A stretch of 37,644 bases of DNA from contig JAJYIT010000042.1 in assembly GCA_021789975.1 (NCBI GenBank), positions 1 to 37,644 of the forward strand, written 5' to 3'. Positions 1 through 7,762 of this stretch are shown here, one piece after another. The translations under genes were made by a program, and so were the position numbers. The stretch is from Bacteroidota bacterium (GTDB lineage: Bacteria; Bacteroidota; Ignavibacteria; Kryptoniales; JAKASW01). The notes beneath the pieces were generated by a model that was not told where the DNA came from, did no database searches, and was given only the letters and a program-made list of their open reading frames with translations. The first letter of the stretch is position 1. Every line of letters starts with the position of its first letter.

Positions 1-44
1 CGGAGGGCAAAGACGATCTGCTGCTCTGTGAATCGTTTCTTCAT
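1..44 (-). CDS. IS3-family transposase OrfA, N-terminal fragment at window edge
   Basis: The minus strand from the ATG at 44-42 reads MKKRFTEQQIVFAL and then leaves the window. The KKRFTEQQI start is characteristic of OrfA of IS3-family elements, which carries a helix-turn-helix that binds the inverted repeat and is normally joined to OrfB by programmed frameshifting. Only about 14 residues are visible, so the subgroup cannot be assigned. It differs from the OrfA start at the right edge of the window, so the two edges carry different elements. Confidence 0.7.
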   Translation of the reverse strand, partial: MKKRFTEQQIVFAL

Positions 45-122
45 GTCCCGTGATCTCCATTCTGTTCGTGAAAATTTACTCACTTTTTCTCTCTCAAAAT
101 GGACCAAGATACGGGGGGCACA
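1..122 (-). mobile_element. Left-edge IS3-family insertion sequence (5' end only)
   Basis: The minus strand from 44 begins an OrfA-type transposase and runs out of the window. Reading outward, the likely element tip is at 122, where the minus strand reads TGTGCCCCCCGTATCTTGG. The TG start followed by a C-rich run is usual for IS3-family left ends. The tip falls inside the propeller-protein fragment that follows, suggesting that this insertion broke that gene. The other end, the inverted-repeat match and the target duplication lie outside the window, so the exact boundary is inferred. Confidence 0.6.
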
Positions 123-367
123 ACCGTGATAGAGGAGGTTCTCACCCAGGTGTTACCACTATCTTTGGAGTAATATATCCCAGAATCTTTTCCTACAACA
201 ACGTAACCAGAATGCGTAATCGCCAGACTTTGAACGGACCCCACGAATGGAACGTCGTGCTGTTCCCAGAAGTCCCGCCCGAAAAGAGCAACCGGGAATA
301 ATAAAAAGAGTAAGGAAATAAGTAACATCGTTCTCGTTTTTTGGTTTCTCCTTTGAGAGTCCCCCAT
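123..367 (-). pseudogene. Secreted propeller (BNR/sialidase-like repeat) protein, N-terminal fragment cut by IS
   Basis: The reading frame opens at 367 (or, giving a cleaner signal peptide, at the ATG at 328: MLLISLLFLLFPVALFG) and continues with a segment typical of secreted beta-propeller proteins: VGSVQSLAITHSGYVVVG followed by GIYYSKDSGNTW. The GIYYSKDSGNTW block matches the S-x-D-x-G-x-T-W 'Asp-box' repeat of BNR/sialidase-like propellers. After about residue 77 the homologous pattern stops and the frame runs into the IS tip, ending at a stop at 80-82. Such proteins usually have hundreds of residues and many repeats, so this is a remnant. No good ribosome binding site is visible for either start. 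Confidence 0.55.
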
Positions 368-559
368 AACGTCAACCGAATTGATCGTGCGGGGATTGGT
401 TTAACGGTGTGAAATAGTCTATGAAGGGATTGTTGCAGGGGCCTTGAATTGCGGCTGGAGTCGCATCCACAAAAAGCCCCTACGCTGCTCTCGGACAATT
501 CCATCAGATCGCCAGACCTAACGCACTCCCCAGCCAATGCAAACGCAGGGGCAAATGCT

Positions 560-1459
560 TTAGCAGTTGCCCGCATTATTCTTGGCTGGAGTATAATGTC
601 CTGCCTTCAGGGAACTGATAAATGAAATCCCGGCCTTCACCTGGACGGTATCGTTTCCAGGCTCATTGAAATACAGAAAAGCTCCGGCCTTTTTTCCTGA
701 ATCATGTTCGGTCATCTTAGCCGGCACTATCTCTGTCCCTTTCCAAGTTCCGCAAGATGTAAATGGTTTATTGAATACGGCATAAAAATAGACCGTGTAT
801 GCTGAGCCGTCATTCCATCCTCCGCGGATCCTGCTGTAACCGTCGACTGAAGTGTCGGACAAAATTTGGACCTGCGAGCCGACAAATTGTTGTGCTTCCC
901 TGAAATTCGGTATCGGCTCCTCGCCGAGGAACGAGCCTGGGTCGATCTTTACCCCGCCTTTCCCGGCCTTTCTGAATATGATCCGATAGTAGGACACGCG
1001 CTCAGCGGCGGTTATCTCAACTCTTGTGTCCCACTTTTTCAGATCCACGCTGTAATATCCTACGGGTGCCACTTCATTCGTGCGAAGCGAAGACTGGTAA
1101 ATGGAATTGAAATCTCCCATGAACGGCATGAGCGAAATGTTTCCATATTTCGGCCCGCCGCCCGTGCCGCTCACATGCACCTGGCTGAATCCGAAGACCG
1201 GCACTGTCGTATCGGCGACATAGCCGCTGTTCGAATGAAGGCTGCAATCCCGACCCGGCTTTACCATTCCAAACGGACAGCATGGTCCGACGAATACGTT
1301 TCCGCCTCCCCGTGTACCGATGAACGGACCGACAAACTTGTTAAGCGCCTGAGCCCTACCCGCCATAGGAACAAAGACCAGACCCAAGAGTGCGGTTAAG
1401 AAAATGCGAGCTGCTACTCTGGGCAAAGTATGATAATTTTGCAGTTTCACTCGGGACAC
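560..1459 (-). pseudogene. GH92 alpha-mannosidase, N-terminal domain only (truncated)
   Basis: The product starts with a signal peptide (LTALLGLVFVPMAGRAQ) and continues with the GH92 N-terminal beta-sandwich signature: FVGPFIGTRGGGNVFVGPCCPFGMVKPGRD, given here by its key residues near positions 42-71, then GFSQVHVSGTGG and VGYYSVDL. GH92 enzymes are Ca-dependent exo-alpha-mannosidases of about 700-800 residues; this one has 299. Similarity runs to VQVKAGISFIS, where the catalytic (alpha/alpha)6 domain should begin, and the frame stops about 20 residues later. I find no continuation in the other two frames down to 370, so this looks like a deletion or rearrangement rather than a simple frameshift. 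The start is GTG. It lies 21 nt after the permease stop and may still be transcribed, but it lacks catalytic residues. Confidence 0.75.
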
Positions 1460-1480
1460 CCCGGTTGTTTTACAGACAAA

Positions 1481-2803
1481 TTATGATCTGGCGGGGCTGT
1501 TCTTGAAAGACGGTACACGCCCCTTCAACCCGTAGTAACCAATATACAAATAACATATCACAGGGATAAAGAAGGCATGCTTTATTCCTATGTTGTCCGC
1601 GATTATTCCCTGTATCACCGGGATAATCGCACCGCCGACGATCGCCATGCAGAGTATTCCAGATGCCTGGCTCGTATGTTTTCCCAGGCCGTGTACGGAA
1701 AGAGCGAAGATCGTCGGAAACATTACAGAGTTAAAGAGTCCGACCATGAGTATCGACCACATCGCGACATATCCTGTACTGAGCATTGATATGACGACGA
1801 GGAGTATCGCCACTGCGGCATTGAACGCGAGCATTTTGGCGGGTTCTATTCTCCTCTGGAGACCTGAGCCAACGAACCTTCCTATCATCGCGCCTCCCCA
1901 ATAAAAGGCGACAAACTTTCCGGCCTCGGAGGCCGGCATGGAAAGAATACTGTGACTGCCGAAGTAATTGACAAGAAAGCTTCCTATCGATGCCTCCGCT
2001 CCGACGTACACAAATATTCCGATAGCGCCAAGATAAAGGTGTCTATACCCCCACGCACTCTTGTGGAGACTGTCGTAGCCCTCTCCCGCCGCAGGGTCCC
2101 GGTTCGTCTTGATGTCGGGGAGTTTCAATACGGCAAACACGCCTGCTATTATAAAGAGGATCACGGCAAGACCGACATAAGGGATCTGGACAGAGCGCGC
2201 CTCGGCGAGCTTATACAGGCTCAGCTGGTGAGGGGTCATTTTCTGCAGCTGCCCGGCCGGTAGGACGGCAAATGAAAGTATGAGAAGCGAACCGAGATAA
2301 GGAGCGACAGTCGTTCCGAGCGAATCGAAAGCCTGTGTCAGCGTCAATCTGCTCGATGCGGTCTCAGGTTTTCCAAGGACGGTGACATAAGGGTTCGCCG
2401 ACACCTGCAGGAAAGTGAATCCCGAGGCAAGGATGAAAAGGGCCAGCAGGAAAATTGCATATACTCCGAGGCTCGCCGCCGGAAAGAATGCCAGGCAACC
2501 GATCCCCGCTGTCGTAAGGCCGATGATGATTCCCTTCTTGTACCCGAGCTTTCCCACGATCCGCCCTGCCGGCAATGAGACCAGCAGATAAGCGAGACGA
2601 AAGCAAAACTGAACAAGCATCGCCTGCGCATAGTTCAGGGAAAATATCGCTTTCAGATGAGGAATAAGGATATCGTTCATGCATGTGATGAAACCGAGCA
2701 TGAAGAATAGAGAAGTGATCGTCGCAAGCGCGGACGAATAATTTGCGCTCGAACCGTTACTCGCCAAATCAAGCCCGACAGTCTCTGCTGCTTCATTTGC
2801 CAT
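1481..2803 (-). CDS. fucP: FucP/GluP-type sugar:H+ symporter (MFS)
   Basis: This inner-membrane permease of about 440 residues belongs to the fucose/glucose/galactose family of the major facilitator superfamily and is expected to import a monosaccharide with protons. Roughly twelve hydrophobic segments are visible. The family motif [14 protein letters not shown], followed by [18 protein letters not shown], is strongly conserved in FucP and GluP proteins. The early segment [19 protein letters not shown] is also diagnostic. I place the start at 2803 (MANEAAETV) because AAGGAG lies about 9 nt upstream of it; the frame is open to 2821. It follows the GH3 gene by 36 nt and is likely to be in the same operon. 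Family homology does not fix the sugar, so fucP is a family label rather than a substrate claim. Confidence 0.85.
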   Translation of the reverse strand: MANEAAETVGLDLASNGSSANYSSALATITSLFFMLGFITCMNDILIPHLKAIFSLNYAQAMLVQFCFRLAYLLVSLPAGRIVGKLGYKKGIIIGLTTAGIGCLAFFPAASLGVYAIFLLALFILASGFTFLQVSANPYVTVLGKPETASSRLTLTQAFDSLGTTVAPYLGSLLILSFAVLPAGQLQKMTPHQLSLYKLAEARSVQIPYVGLAVILFIIAGVFAVLKLPDIKTNRDPAAGEGYDSLHKSAWGYRHLYLGAIGIFVYVGAEASIGSFLVNYFGSHSILSMPASEAGKFVAFYWGGAMIGRFVGSGLQRRIEPAKMLAFNAAVAILLVVISMLSTGYVAMWSILMVGLFNSVMFPTIFALSVHGLGKHTSQASGILCMAIVGGAIIPVIQGIIADNIGIKHAFFIPVICYLYIGYYGLKGRVPSFKNSPARS

Positions 2804-2839
2804 AATAGGTGCTCCTTGCATTGAGTTTATGCCGCGACT

Positions 2840-5164
2840 TTATTCGACGGTGATATTCTTGTCGAGCTTGATATCTTTCGAAGACGAGCCGATCTGGATT
2901 TCATATCTACCCGGCTCCACTACATAATTTCTCTTCTTAAGACTGTACTCCCTGAGCGACACGATTGCCAGCGGGATGGTTACTCTCGTTGTCACGCCTC
3001 TCCTGATTTGCACACGTTCGAAACCCTCCAGCGACTTCAGCGGGTGATATCCTTTTGCTGTCAGGTCCTTGACATAAAGCTGCACAACCTCATCTCCATC
3101 CATATCGCCGGTATTGGTAACGTTCACCGAGACGTTCAGTGTATCGCCAGGTCTTGCGGTACTCATGCTCAGAGCCATGTCCGAGTATTTGAACGACGTG
3201 TAACTCAGGCCGTATCCGAACGGATAGATCGGTGTTCCCGTGAAATAGCGATAGGTTCTGTTTTTCATGCTGTAATCTGTGAATAGCGGGAGTTGCTTAG
3301 TGGAGCGGTAGAACGTCACGGGAAGTCTTCCAGCGGGATCGTACTTGCCGAATAGAACGTTAGCAACGGCGAGTCCGCCTTCCTCGCCGGGATACCAAGC
3401 CTGGACGATTGCCGACAGGTGTTCTGCCTCCCATCTCAGGGCAATTGCGCTCCCGCTGCAGTTCACAAAGATGACCGGCTTGCCTGTTGCATAGAGAGCT
3501 CTGACTAAATTCTCCTGCGGAGCTGGCAATCCGATTCGCGTCCGGTCGCCTCCCAGAAAACCCTGGTAAGGAACCGGGTGCTGCTCTCTTTCGAGTGTTG
3601 CATCCAGTCCACCTGCGTAGATGACGACGTCCGCCGACTTTGCAGCAGCAACGGCTGAGTCGGTCATTTCTGGAGTCGGTTTGTTAGAGTTATCATCCTT
3701 TAGCGCAAGGGAAGATCCGAAGTCATATGTCACCTGAACATCCTTGCCAGCAACCTCTTTAATGCCTTCCAGAATCGTTACTACGCTCGAGGGTGTACCA
3801 TCATAGTTACCGAGAAGCATGGCCTTCGCATTCGCGTTCGGGCCAATGACGGCGATGCGTCTGATCTTATCCCGATTTAGAGGAAGAACGCCGTTATTTT
3901 TCAAAAGAACGATCGATTCCTGTGCAACCTTTAATGCGAGTGCGCGATCCTCTGGAGTATTGTTGTCGGCCATCGTGATCTTCGACCACTGCACCATGGA
4001 TGGTGGATCGAACAGACCGAGTTCGAACCTCGCTGCGAGAGTGAGGCTTATTGCTCTATCAATCTCTTTTTCCGTGACCAATCCCTCTTTCACCGCCTTC
4101 GCAAGCACGACATAATCCCGGTCCGGATATCGACCTTCACCTGTATTTGTTATGGCACCGGAGAACAGGTCGCAGCCGGCCTTCAGCGCTGCGGCAACTG
4201 CATCTTCGGGTGTCTGCACATATTTGTGGTGCGACCAGATGTCGATAATCGCTCCGCCATCGGAGACAACAAAACCTTTAAAGCCCCAGCGGTCGCGAAG
4301 AATATCGGTTAGGAGGAACGGGTTAGCACAATTAGGTATACCATAGAGAGCATTGTAAGAACCCATAACCGAACCGGCATCTCCTTTCTCGATGTCGGCC
4401 TGGAAAGCGGGCAGATAGGTGTCGTAAAGGTCCAGTTTGGGTGGAGTGGCATTGAAGACATGTCGAAGAGGTTCCGGTCCGCTATATACGGCAAAATGTT
4501 TTGCACACGCCAAAGCTTTGACGTACTTTGGATTGTCGCCCTGCAATCCCCGGATGTAAGCCACAGACATTTGGGACGTCAGAAACGGGTCTTCGCCGTA
4601 AGTCTCCTGCCCGCGGCCCCAGCGGGGGTCCCGGACGATGTTGATGTTGGGAGCGTACAGGCTAATTCCCTCGTGCATGATACAACTTCCGCTGTGCTTG
4701 CCGGCGTAGTCGTTAAAGTGTGCGCGAGCTTCGGTAGCAATGATCCCCGCTTCTTTATGGATCAACTCAGGATTCCACGTTGCGCCCATGCCGATAACTT
4801 GAGGAAAGACCGTGGCGTAGCCGAGGCGTGCCACATATCCGTGAATGCCTTCGTTCCTGTAACTGTATGCAGGGATACCCAAACGCGGGATTGGAGCGGC
4901 GTCAGCAAGGAGCTGCGAAATCTTTTCGGCGAGCGACATCCTGCGTATCAGATCATCCACACGTGCACCAAGCGGCTCGGAAGGATCCTTCCAAACATCG
5001 GGACCTGACATCACAGGTATCTTCAGCGCGGCGGGATCATATTTGCCGATGATCTTAACTGCTTCCGATTCAGAAGTGGAATTGACTCTTGCGACAGATG
5101 ATCGTGCAAGCGCGACTCCGACAAAGAAAACAAAAACGAACGCCAGATGTGAAGTTGGCTTCAT
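2840..5164 (-). CDS. GH3 beta-xylosidase/beta-glucosidase, secreted or periplasmic
   Basis: This is a 774-residue glycoside hydrolase family 3 enzyme with the usual order: signal peptide (KPTSHLAFVFVFFVGVALA), TIM-barrel domain, alpha/beta sandwich domain and C-terminal fibronectin-III-like domain (about residues 660-770). The SYRNEGIHG segment, NINIVRDPRWGRGQETYGED and the closing GDRTRIGLPAPQ resemble the fungal/plant beta-xylosidase branch more than BglX. The nucleophile is Asp302 in GFVVSDGGA. The acid/base Glu probably lies in the DATLEREQ segment near 521-528. The start at 5164 is chosen because GGAAAGG lies about 10 nt upstream and a signal peptide follows directly; the frame is open to 5206. 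The substrate (xylose, arabinose or glucose at non-reducing ends) is uncertain. Confidence 0.88.
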   Translation of the reverse strand: MKPTSHLAFVFVFFVGVALARSSVARVNSTSESEAVKIIGKYDPAALKIPVMSGPDVWKDPSEPLGARVDDLIRRMSLAEKISQLLADAAPIPRLGIPAYSYRNEGIHGYVARLGYATVFPQVIGMGATWNPELIHKEAGIIATEARAHFNDYAGKHSGSCIMHEGISLYAPNINIVRDPRWGRGQETYGEDPFLTSQMSVAYIRGLQGDNPKYVKALACAKHFAVYSGPEPLRHVFNATPPKLDLYDTYLPAFQADIEKGDAGSVMGSYNALYGIPNCANPFLLTDILRDRWGFKGFVVSDGGAIIDIWSHHKYVQTPEDAVAAALKAGCDLFSGAITNTGEGRYPDRDYVVLAKAVKEGLVTEKEIDRAISLTLAARFELGLFDPPSMVQWSKITMADNNTPEDRALALKVAQESIVLLKNNGVLPLNRDKIRRIAVIGPNANAKAMLLGNYDGTPSSVVTILEGIKEVAGKDVQVTYDFGSSLALKDDNSNKPTPEMTDSAVAAAKSADVVIYAGGLDATLEREQHPVPYQGFLGGDRTRIGLPAPQENLVRALYATGKPVIFVNCSGSAIALRWEAEHLSAIVQAWYPGEEGGLAVANVLFGKYDPAGRLPVTFYRSTKQLPLFTDYSMKNRTYRYFTGTPIYPFGYGLSYTSFKYSDMALSMSTARPGDTLNVSVNVTNTGDMDGDEVVQLYVKDLTAKGYHPLKSLEGFERVQIRRGVTTRVTIPLAIVSLREYSLKKRNYVVEPGRYEIQIGSSSKDIKLDKNITVE

Positions 5165-5206
5165 GTATCGTTTACCTTTCCGGGAAATTTTAGAACAGCT
5201 ATTCAA

Positions 5207-5650
5207 AATGTCTGAATGTCCAACGGGATGCCACCTGGCATTATTTCAGGAGTGCCATCTTGAGTATTTGTCGTTCACCGTGGTTTTGAAGAACACTGAA
5301 GTATACACCTGGATTCACAGTGAATGAACCGGTTCCCCCGATTGCAACTGTGTCAAAGTTCAGCATCGTTCCACCTTTCAAGACAAAGCTCGGAGCAGCA
5401 AAATATATTATTATTCCGTGTTTGCCATGCGCGACATTCTGTGTCCCTGCCCCGGTGAAAACAAACTGGGAAAGGTTTGACGGGCTGCTCTTCCCTATGT
5501 ATGCACTGTCCACAACAGCCAAATTCCCCTTGAACTCCCAGACCCCTAATATACCCGAGCCGGTTGAGAGCGAAAGCAAACAAGAAGTTCGACTGCTCTG
5601 TTGACGGCACCATTATTGGGACACCTTTCTGTCTCAAAGCGAAAATGGAT
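5207..5650. other. Weakly coding interval between GH3 and GH79 genes
   Basis: This interval of about 440 bp holds only the doubtful 112-codon minus-strand frame at 5241-5579. A small inverted repeat, ATGCCA-CC-TGGCAT, lies at 5228-5241 just after the stop of that frame. I see no T-tract that would make it an intrinsic terminator. No tRNA or promoter is recognisable. Confidence 0.4.
5241..5579 (-). CDS. Small ORF with a T9SS-tail-like C-terminus, possibly a remnant
   Basis: The frame encodes up to 112 residues from a TTG codon and has no good start or ribosome binding site. Its last part, GVYFSVLQNHGERQILKMALLK (positions about 91-112), has the spacing of the GVYFYxL...KMLLLK end of T9SS sorting domains in this window, but the upstream YPNPFNP block is missing. 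The middle is hydrophobic and glycine-rich with beta-strand character (FVFTGAGTQNVAHGKHGI). It could be the end of a decayed secreted protein whose N-terminus was lost, or a short diverged cargo. I do not recognise a function. Confidence 0.35.
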   Translation of the reverse strand: MLSLSTGSGILGVWEFKGNLAVVDSAYIGKSSPSNLSQFVFTGAGTQNVAHGKHGIIIYFAAPSFVLKGGTMLNFDTVAIGGTGSFTVNPGVYFSVLQNHGERQILKMALLK

Positions 5651-7669
5651 CTATTTAAGAAAGAGCATTCGTCTTGTCAAAAGATTGTTTGACTGTTTCA
5701 AAGTGTAGAAATAAATCCCGGACGCGTGTCCGGCAGCATTGAAAACAGTCTCATGATTTCCCGCCCCCTGCCAGGAATCTATTAAAGTCGCTACCTCTTG
5801 TCCCAAGACATCATAGACTTTCAAGGTCACCAACCCATCCCCTGGAAGAAAATATGTAATCGACGTCAATGGATTGAAAGGATTCGGATAGTTCTGGAAA
5901 AGTGCAAACTGGTTTACAATTTCAGCGAAGTTGTCGATCCCGTCAATACCGATCCCTGTCGTAAATGAGTCGGGGAAAGAGTAATTGCTCGTGAATACGC
6001 TGTTCGACGCACTTACGTGCCAGTAGTACTTTGTGTTTGCCACAAGAGGCGTTGACAAATGAACAGAAGTATCATTCTCTATAGAGTCGAAGACGACACT
6101 TGCAAAGGCGAAATCCGCCGCGATTTGCAGCTCGTAGGCTGTCGCTTCACTCGATGAAGTCCATGTTAAAGTACCTCTTCGCGGGACGCCCGACGAACCG
6201 CTTGGTTTCAAAGGGGTCGGAGCGTTGATGGACATTATCGTGCCGCCTATCTTCACAACGGCAGCGCAAGTTGAGGGCACCCTCACATAGTATTGACCGC
6301 CGGCTATCGAATCTACCAGCGACCATTTGCCCTGCCAGGAACCGGTGTCGGCGATGACCGCACCACCTAAAGTCATACCCGAAGTGGCAGTAGGATTTCC
6401 ATCCGGCGTTTTCATGTACATTACAACTGCGTACGGTGACAGCCCGGCACCGGAAATTGCCATCTCTGCATCCTTGGCTCCTGTACCATGTTCTTTGTTG
6501 ATGACAGTGACGTAAAGACTGTCCGAATTACCGGTCGCGTAGGCTGTTAGGTTGAGGCCGTTCGGGTTCGACATCGCGATGGAATCCAGGCTGCCTTGCG
6601 CACCTACCTCAAAGGCTTTGATGCCGTATGCGATTGGGTAGACCTGCCAATTGCCATATGAGTCGGTGTAAACAATCCCGTTATAATTTGATAGACCGGT
6701 GTGGACCCCAATTCCCGAACATCCATGAGAGGCCCACCAATACATGAAATCGAGAATCCACAATGCTGAGGCGAAGCCGTTGCTCCCGCCCAGCACGTTA
6801 CCACCGGTATAGCTATTTGCTTCGGTAAGTCGATAAGGAAAACCATCTGCTAATGCAGTGATGCCAACAGTGTTGTAGTATGAAGAGTACTTCGAGCTAA
6901 GCCATGTCGGCGACAACATGCCATCGACCATTTGTTGGGCCGTCATCCCCTTTGAAGTTCCCCCGACGTAGTCGTGGGAGAAAATCGCTTTCACACTGCC
7001 GGACCCCCTTTCAGCGTTGGCAAAACTTTGTGCCCAAGACTGACCACCTGTACCGTTATCCGGCCCGCCAAACTTCGCACCGGGCACTGAATCCAGTATT
7101 GTTGCGGCGAATCTCTGCCACTTCGCAAGGTAAGTTGAGTAATTTGTTATTTCTGGGTCACCGTTATTGTAGAGGTTCGGTTCATTCCCGATTGCAAAGG
7201 CGTAAAGATATTCCCCGTAGTTGTCCCAGATATGCTTTGCGATTATAGCATCCTGAACTGAATCGCCGTTTTCCAGCCGAAGCGAATAAATCACATCATT
7301 CAAGCCTGCGGCTCTTATGAATCTGAAAAATGCATCGATGTCCTGCTTCGATGGGATGTAAGTTGTGTTATTCGGACCAGCCGTGTTGGTATCCGCGTAC
7401 GTTCCGCCCATCCTGAAATACTTTATGCCCAACTGCCGAAATATATTCAGAAGCTGCGTGCTTGTGGAATCGAAAACATGATAGTCTCCATTGGGGACCA
7501 AAGCCGATGGTCCGAAGCTCACACCGATAAAATGCGATGGGATGGCAAGCCCGGGAGTCTTCGTGTTGACATTCAACGAAACTGGCGACTGCGCAAGTAA
7601 AACCGAACAGAAAAGAAATTGACTGTAGAGTATCCCCGCCCAAATGCCATGACTGGTGAGAACCTTCAT
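5651..7669 (-). CDS. GH79-like glycosidase with Fn3-like domain and T9SS tail (paralogue 1)
   Basis: This 672-residue secreted protein begins with a signal peptide (MKVLTSHGIWAGILYSQFL... ending near LLAQS). The catalytic TIM barrel resembles clan GH-A family 79, which contains beta-glucuronidases, 4-O-methyl-glucuronidases and heparanase. The acid/base is Glu163 in FAIGNEPNLY and the nucleophile is Glu283 in YRLTEANSY. A GH79-type C-terminal beta-sandwich follows (YVTVINKEHGTGA to VPSTCAAVVKIGG). Next comes a fibronectin-III-like domain (about 495-570), then a T9SS type A sorting domain with QNYPNPFNP. The start at 7669 is preceded by AAAGGA at 8 nt; the frame is open to 7726. It is a tandem paralogue of the next gene, which lacks the Fn3-like domain. 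The substrate is inferred from family only. Confidence 0.8.
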   Translation of the reverse strand: MKVLTSHGIWAGILYSQFLFCSVLLAQSPVSLNVNTKTPGLAIPSHFIGVSFGPSALVPNGDYHVFDSTSTQLLNIFRQLGIKYFRMGGTYADTNTAGPNNTTYIPSKQDIDAFFRFIRAAGLNDVIYSLRLENGDSVQDAIIAKHIWDNYGEYLYAFAIGNEPNLYNNGDPEITNYSTYLAKWQRFAATILDSVPGAKFGGPDNGTGGQSWAQSFANAERGSGSVKAIFSHDYVGGTSKGMTAQQMVDGMLSPTWLSSKYSSYYNTVGITALADGFPYRLTEANSYTGGNVLGGSNGFASALWILDFMYWWASHGCSGIGVHTGLSNYNGIVYTDSYGNWQVYPIAYGIKAFEVGAQGSLDSIAMSNPNGLNLTAYATGNSDSLYVTVINKEHGTGAKDAEMAISGAGLSPYAVVMYMKTPDGNPTATSGMTLGGAVIADTGSWQGKWSLVDSIAGGQYYVRVPSTCAAVVKIGGTIMSINAPTPLKPSGSSGVPRRGTLTWTSSSEATAYELQIAADFAFASVVFDSIENDTSVHLSTPLVANTKYYWHVSASNSVFTSNYSFPDSFTTGIGIDGIDNFAEIVNQFALFQNYPNPFNPLTSITYFLPGDGLVTLKVYDVLGQEVATLIDSWQGAGNHETVFNAAGHASGIYFYTLKQSNNLLTRRMLFLK

Positions 7670-7762
7670 TTCAGGAATCCTTTCGAAACATGATCTCCGA
7701 CCGACATAGGACTCGGACGTGATCACAGCCTGAGCCCTATATAATTGGGAAAACCGATGGAG

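Noticed and set aside
193-576. 127-codon minus-strand frame after the GH92 fragment
   Set aside because: I tested it as the frameshifted continuation of GH92; it lacks any GH92 catalytic-domain motif, is Cys/Ser/Arg-rich and overlaps the propeller fragment in another frame.
4460-5008. 182-codon plus-strand frame
   Set aside because: It is antisense to the GH3 gene, whose motifs are continuous on the minus strand.
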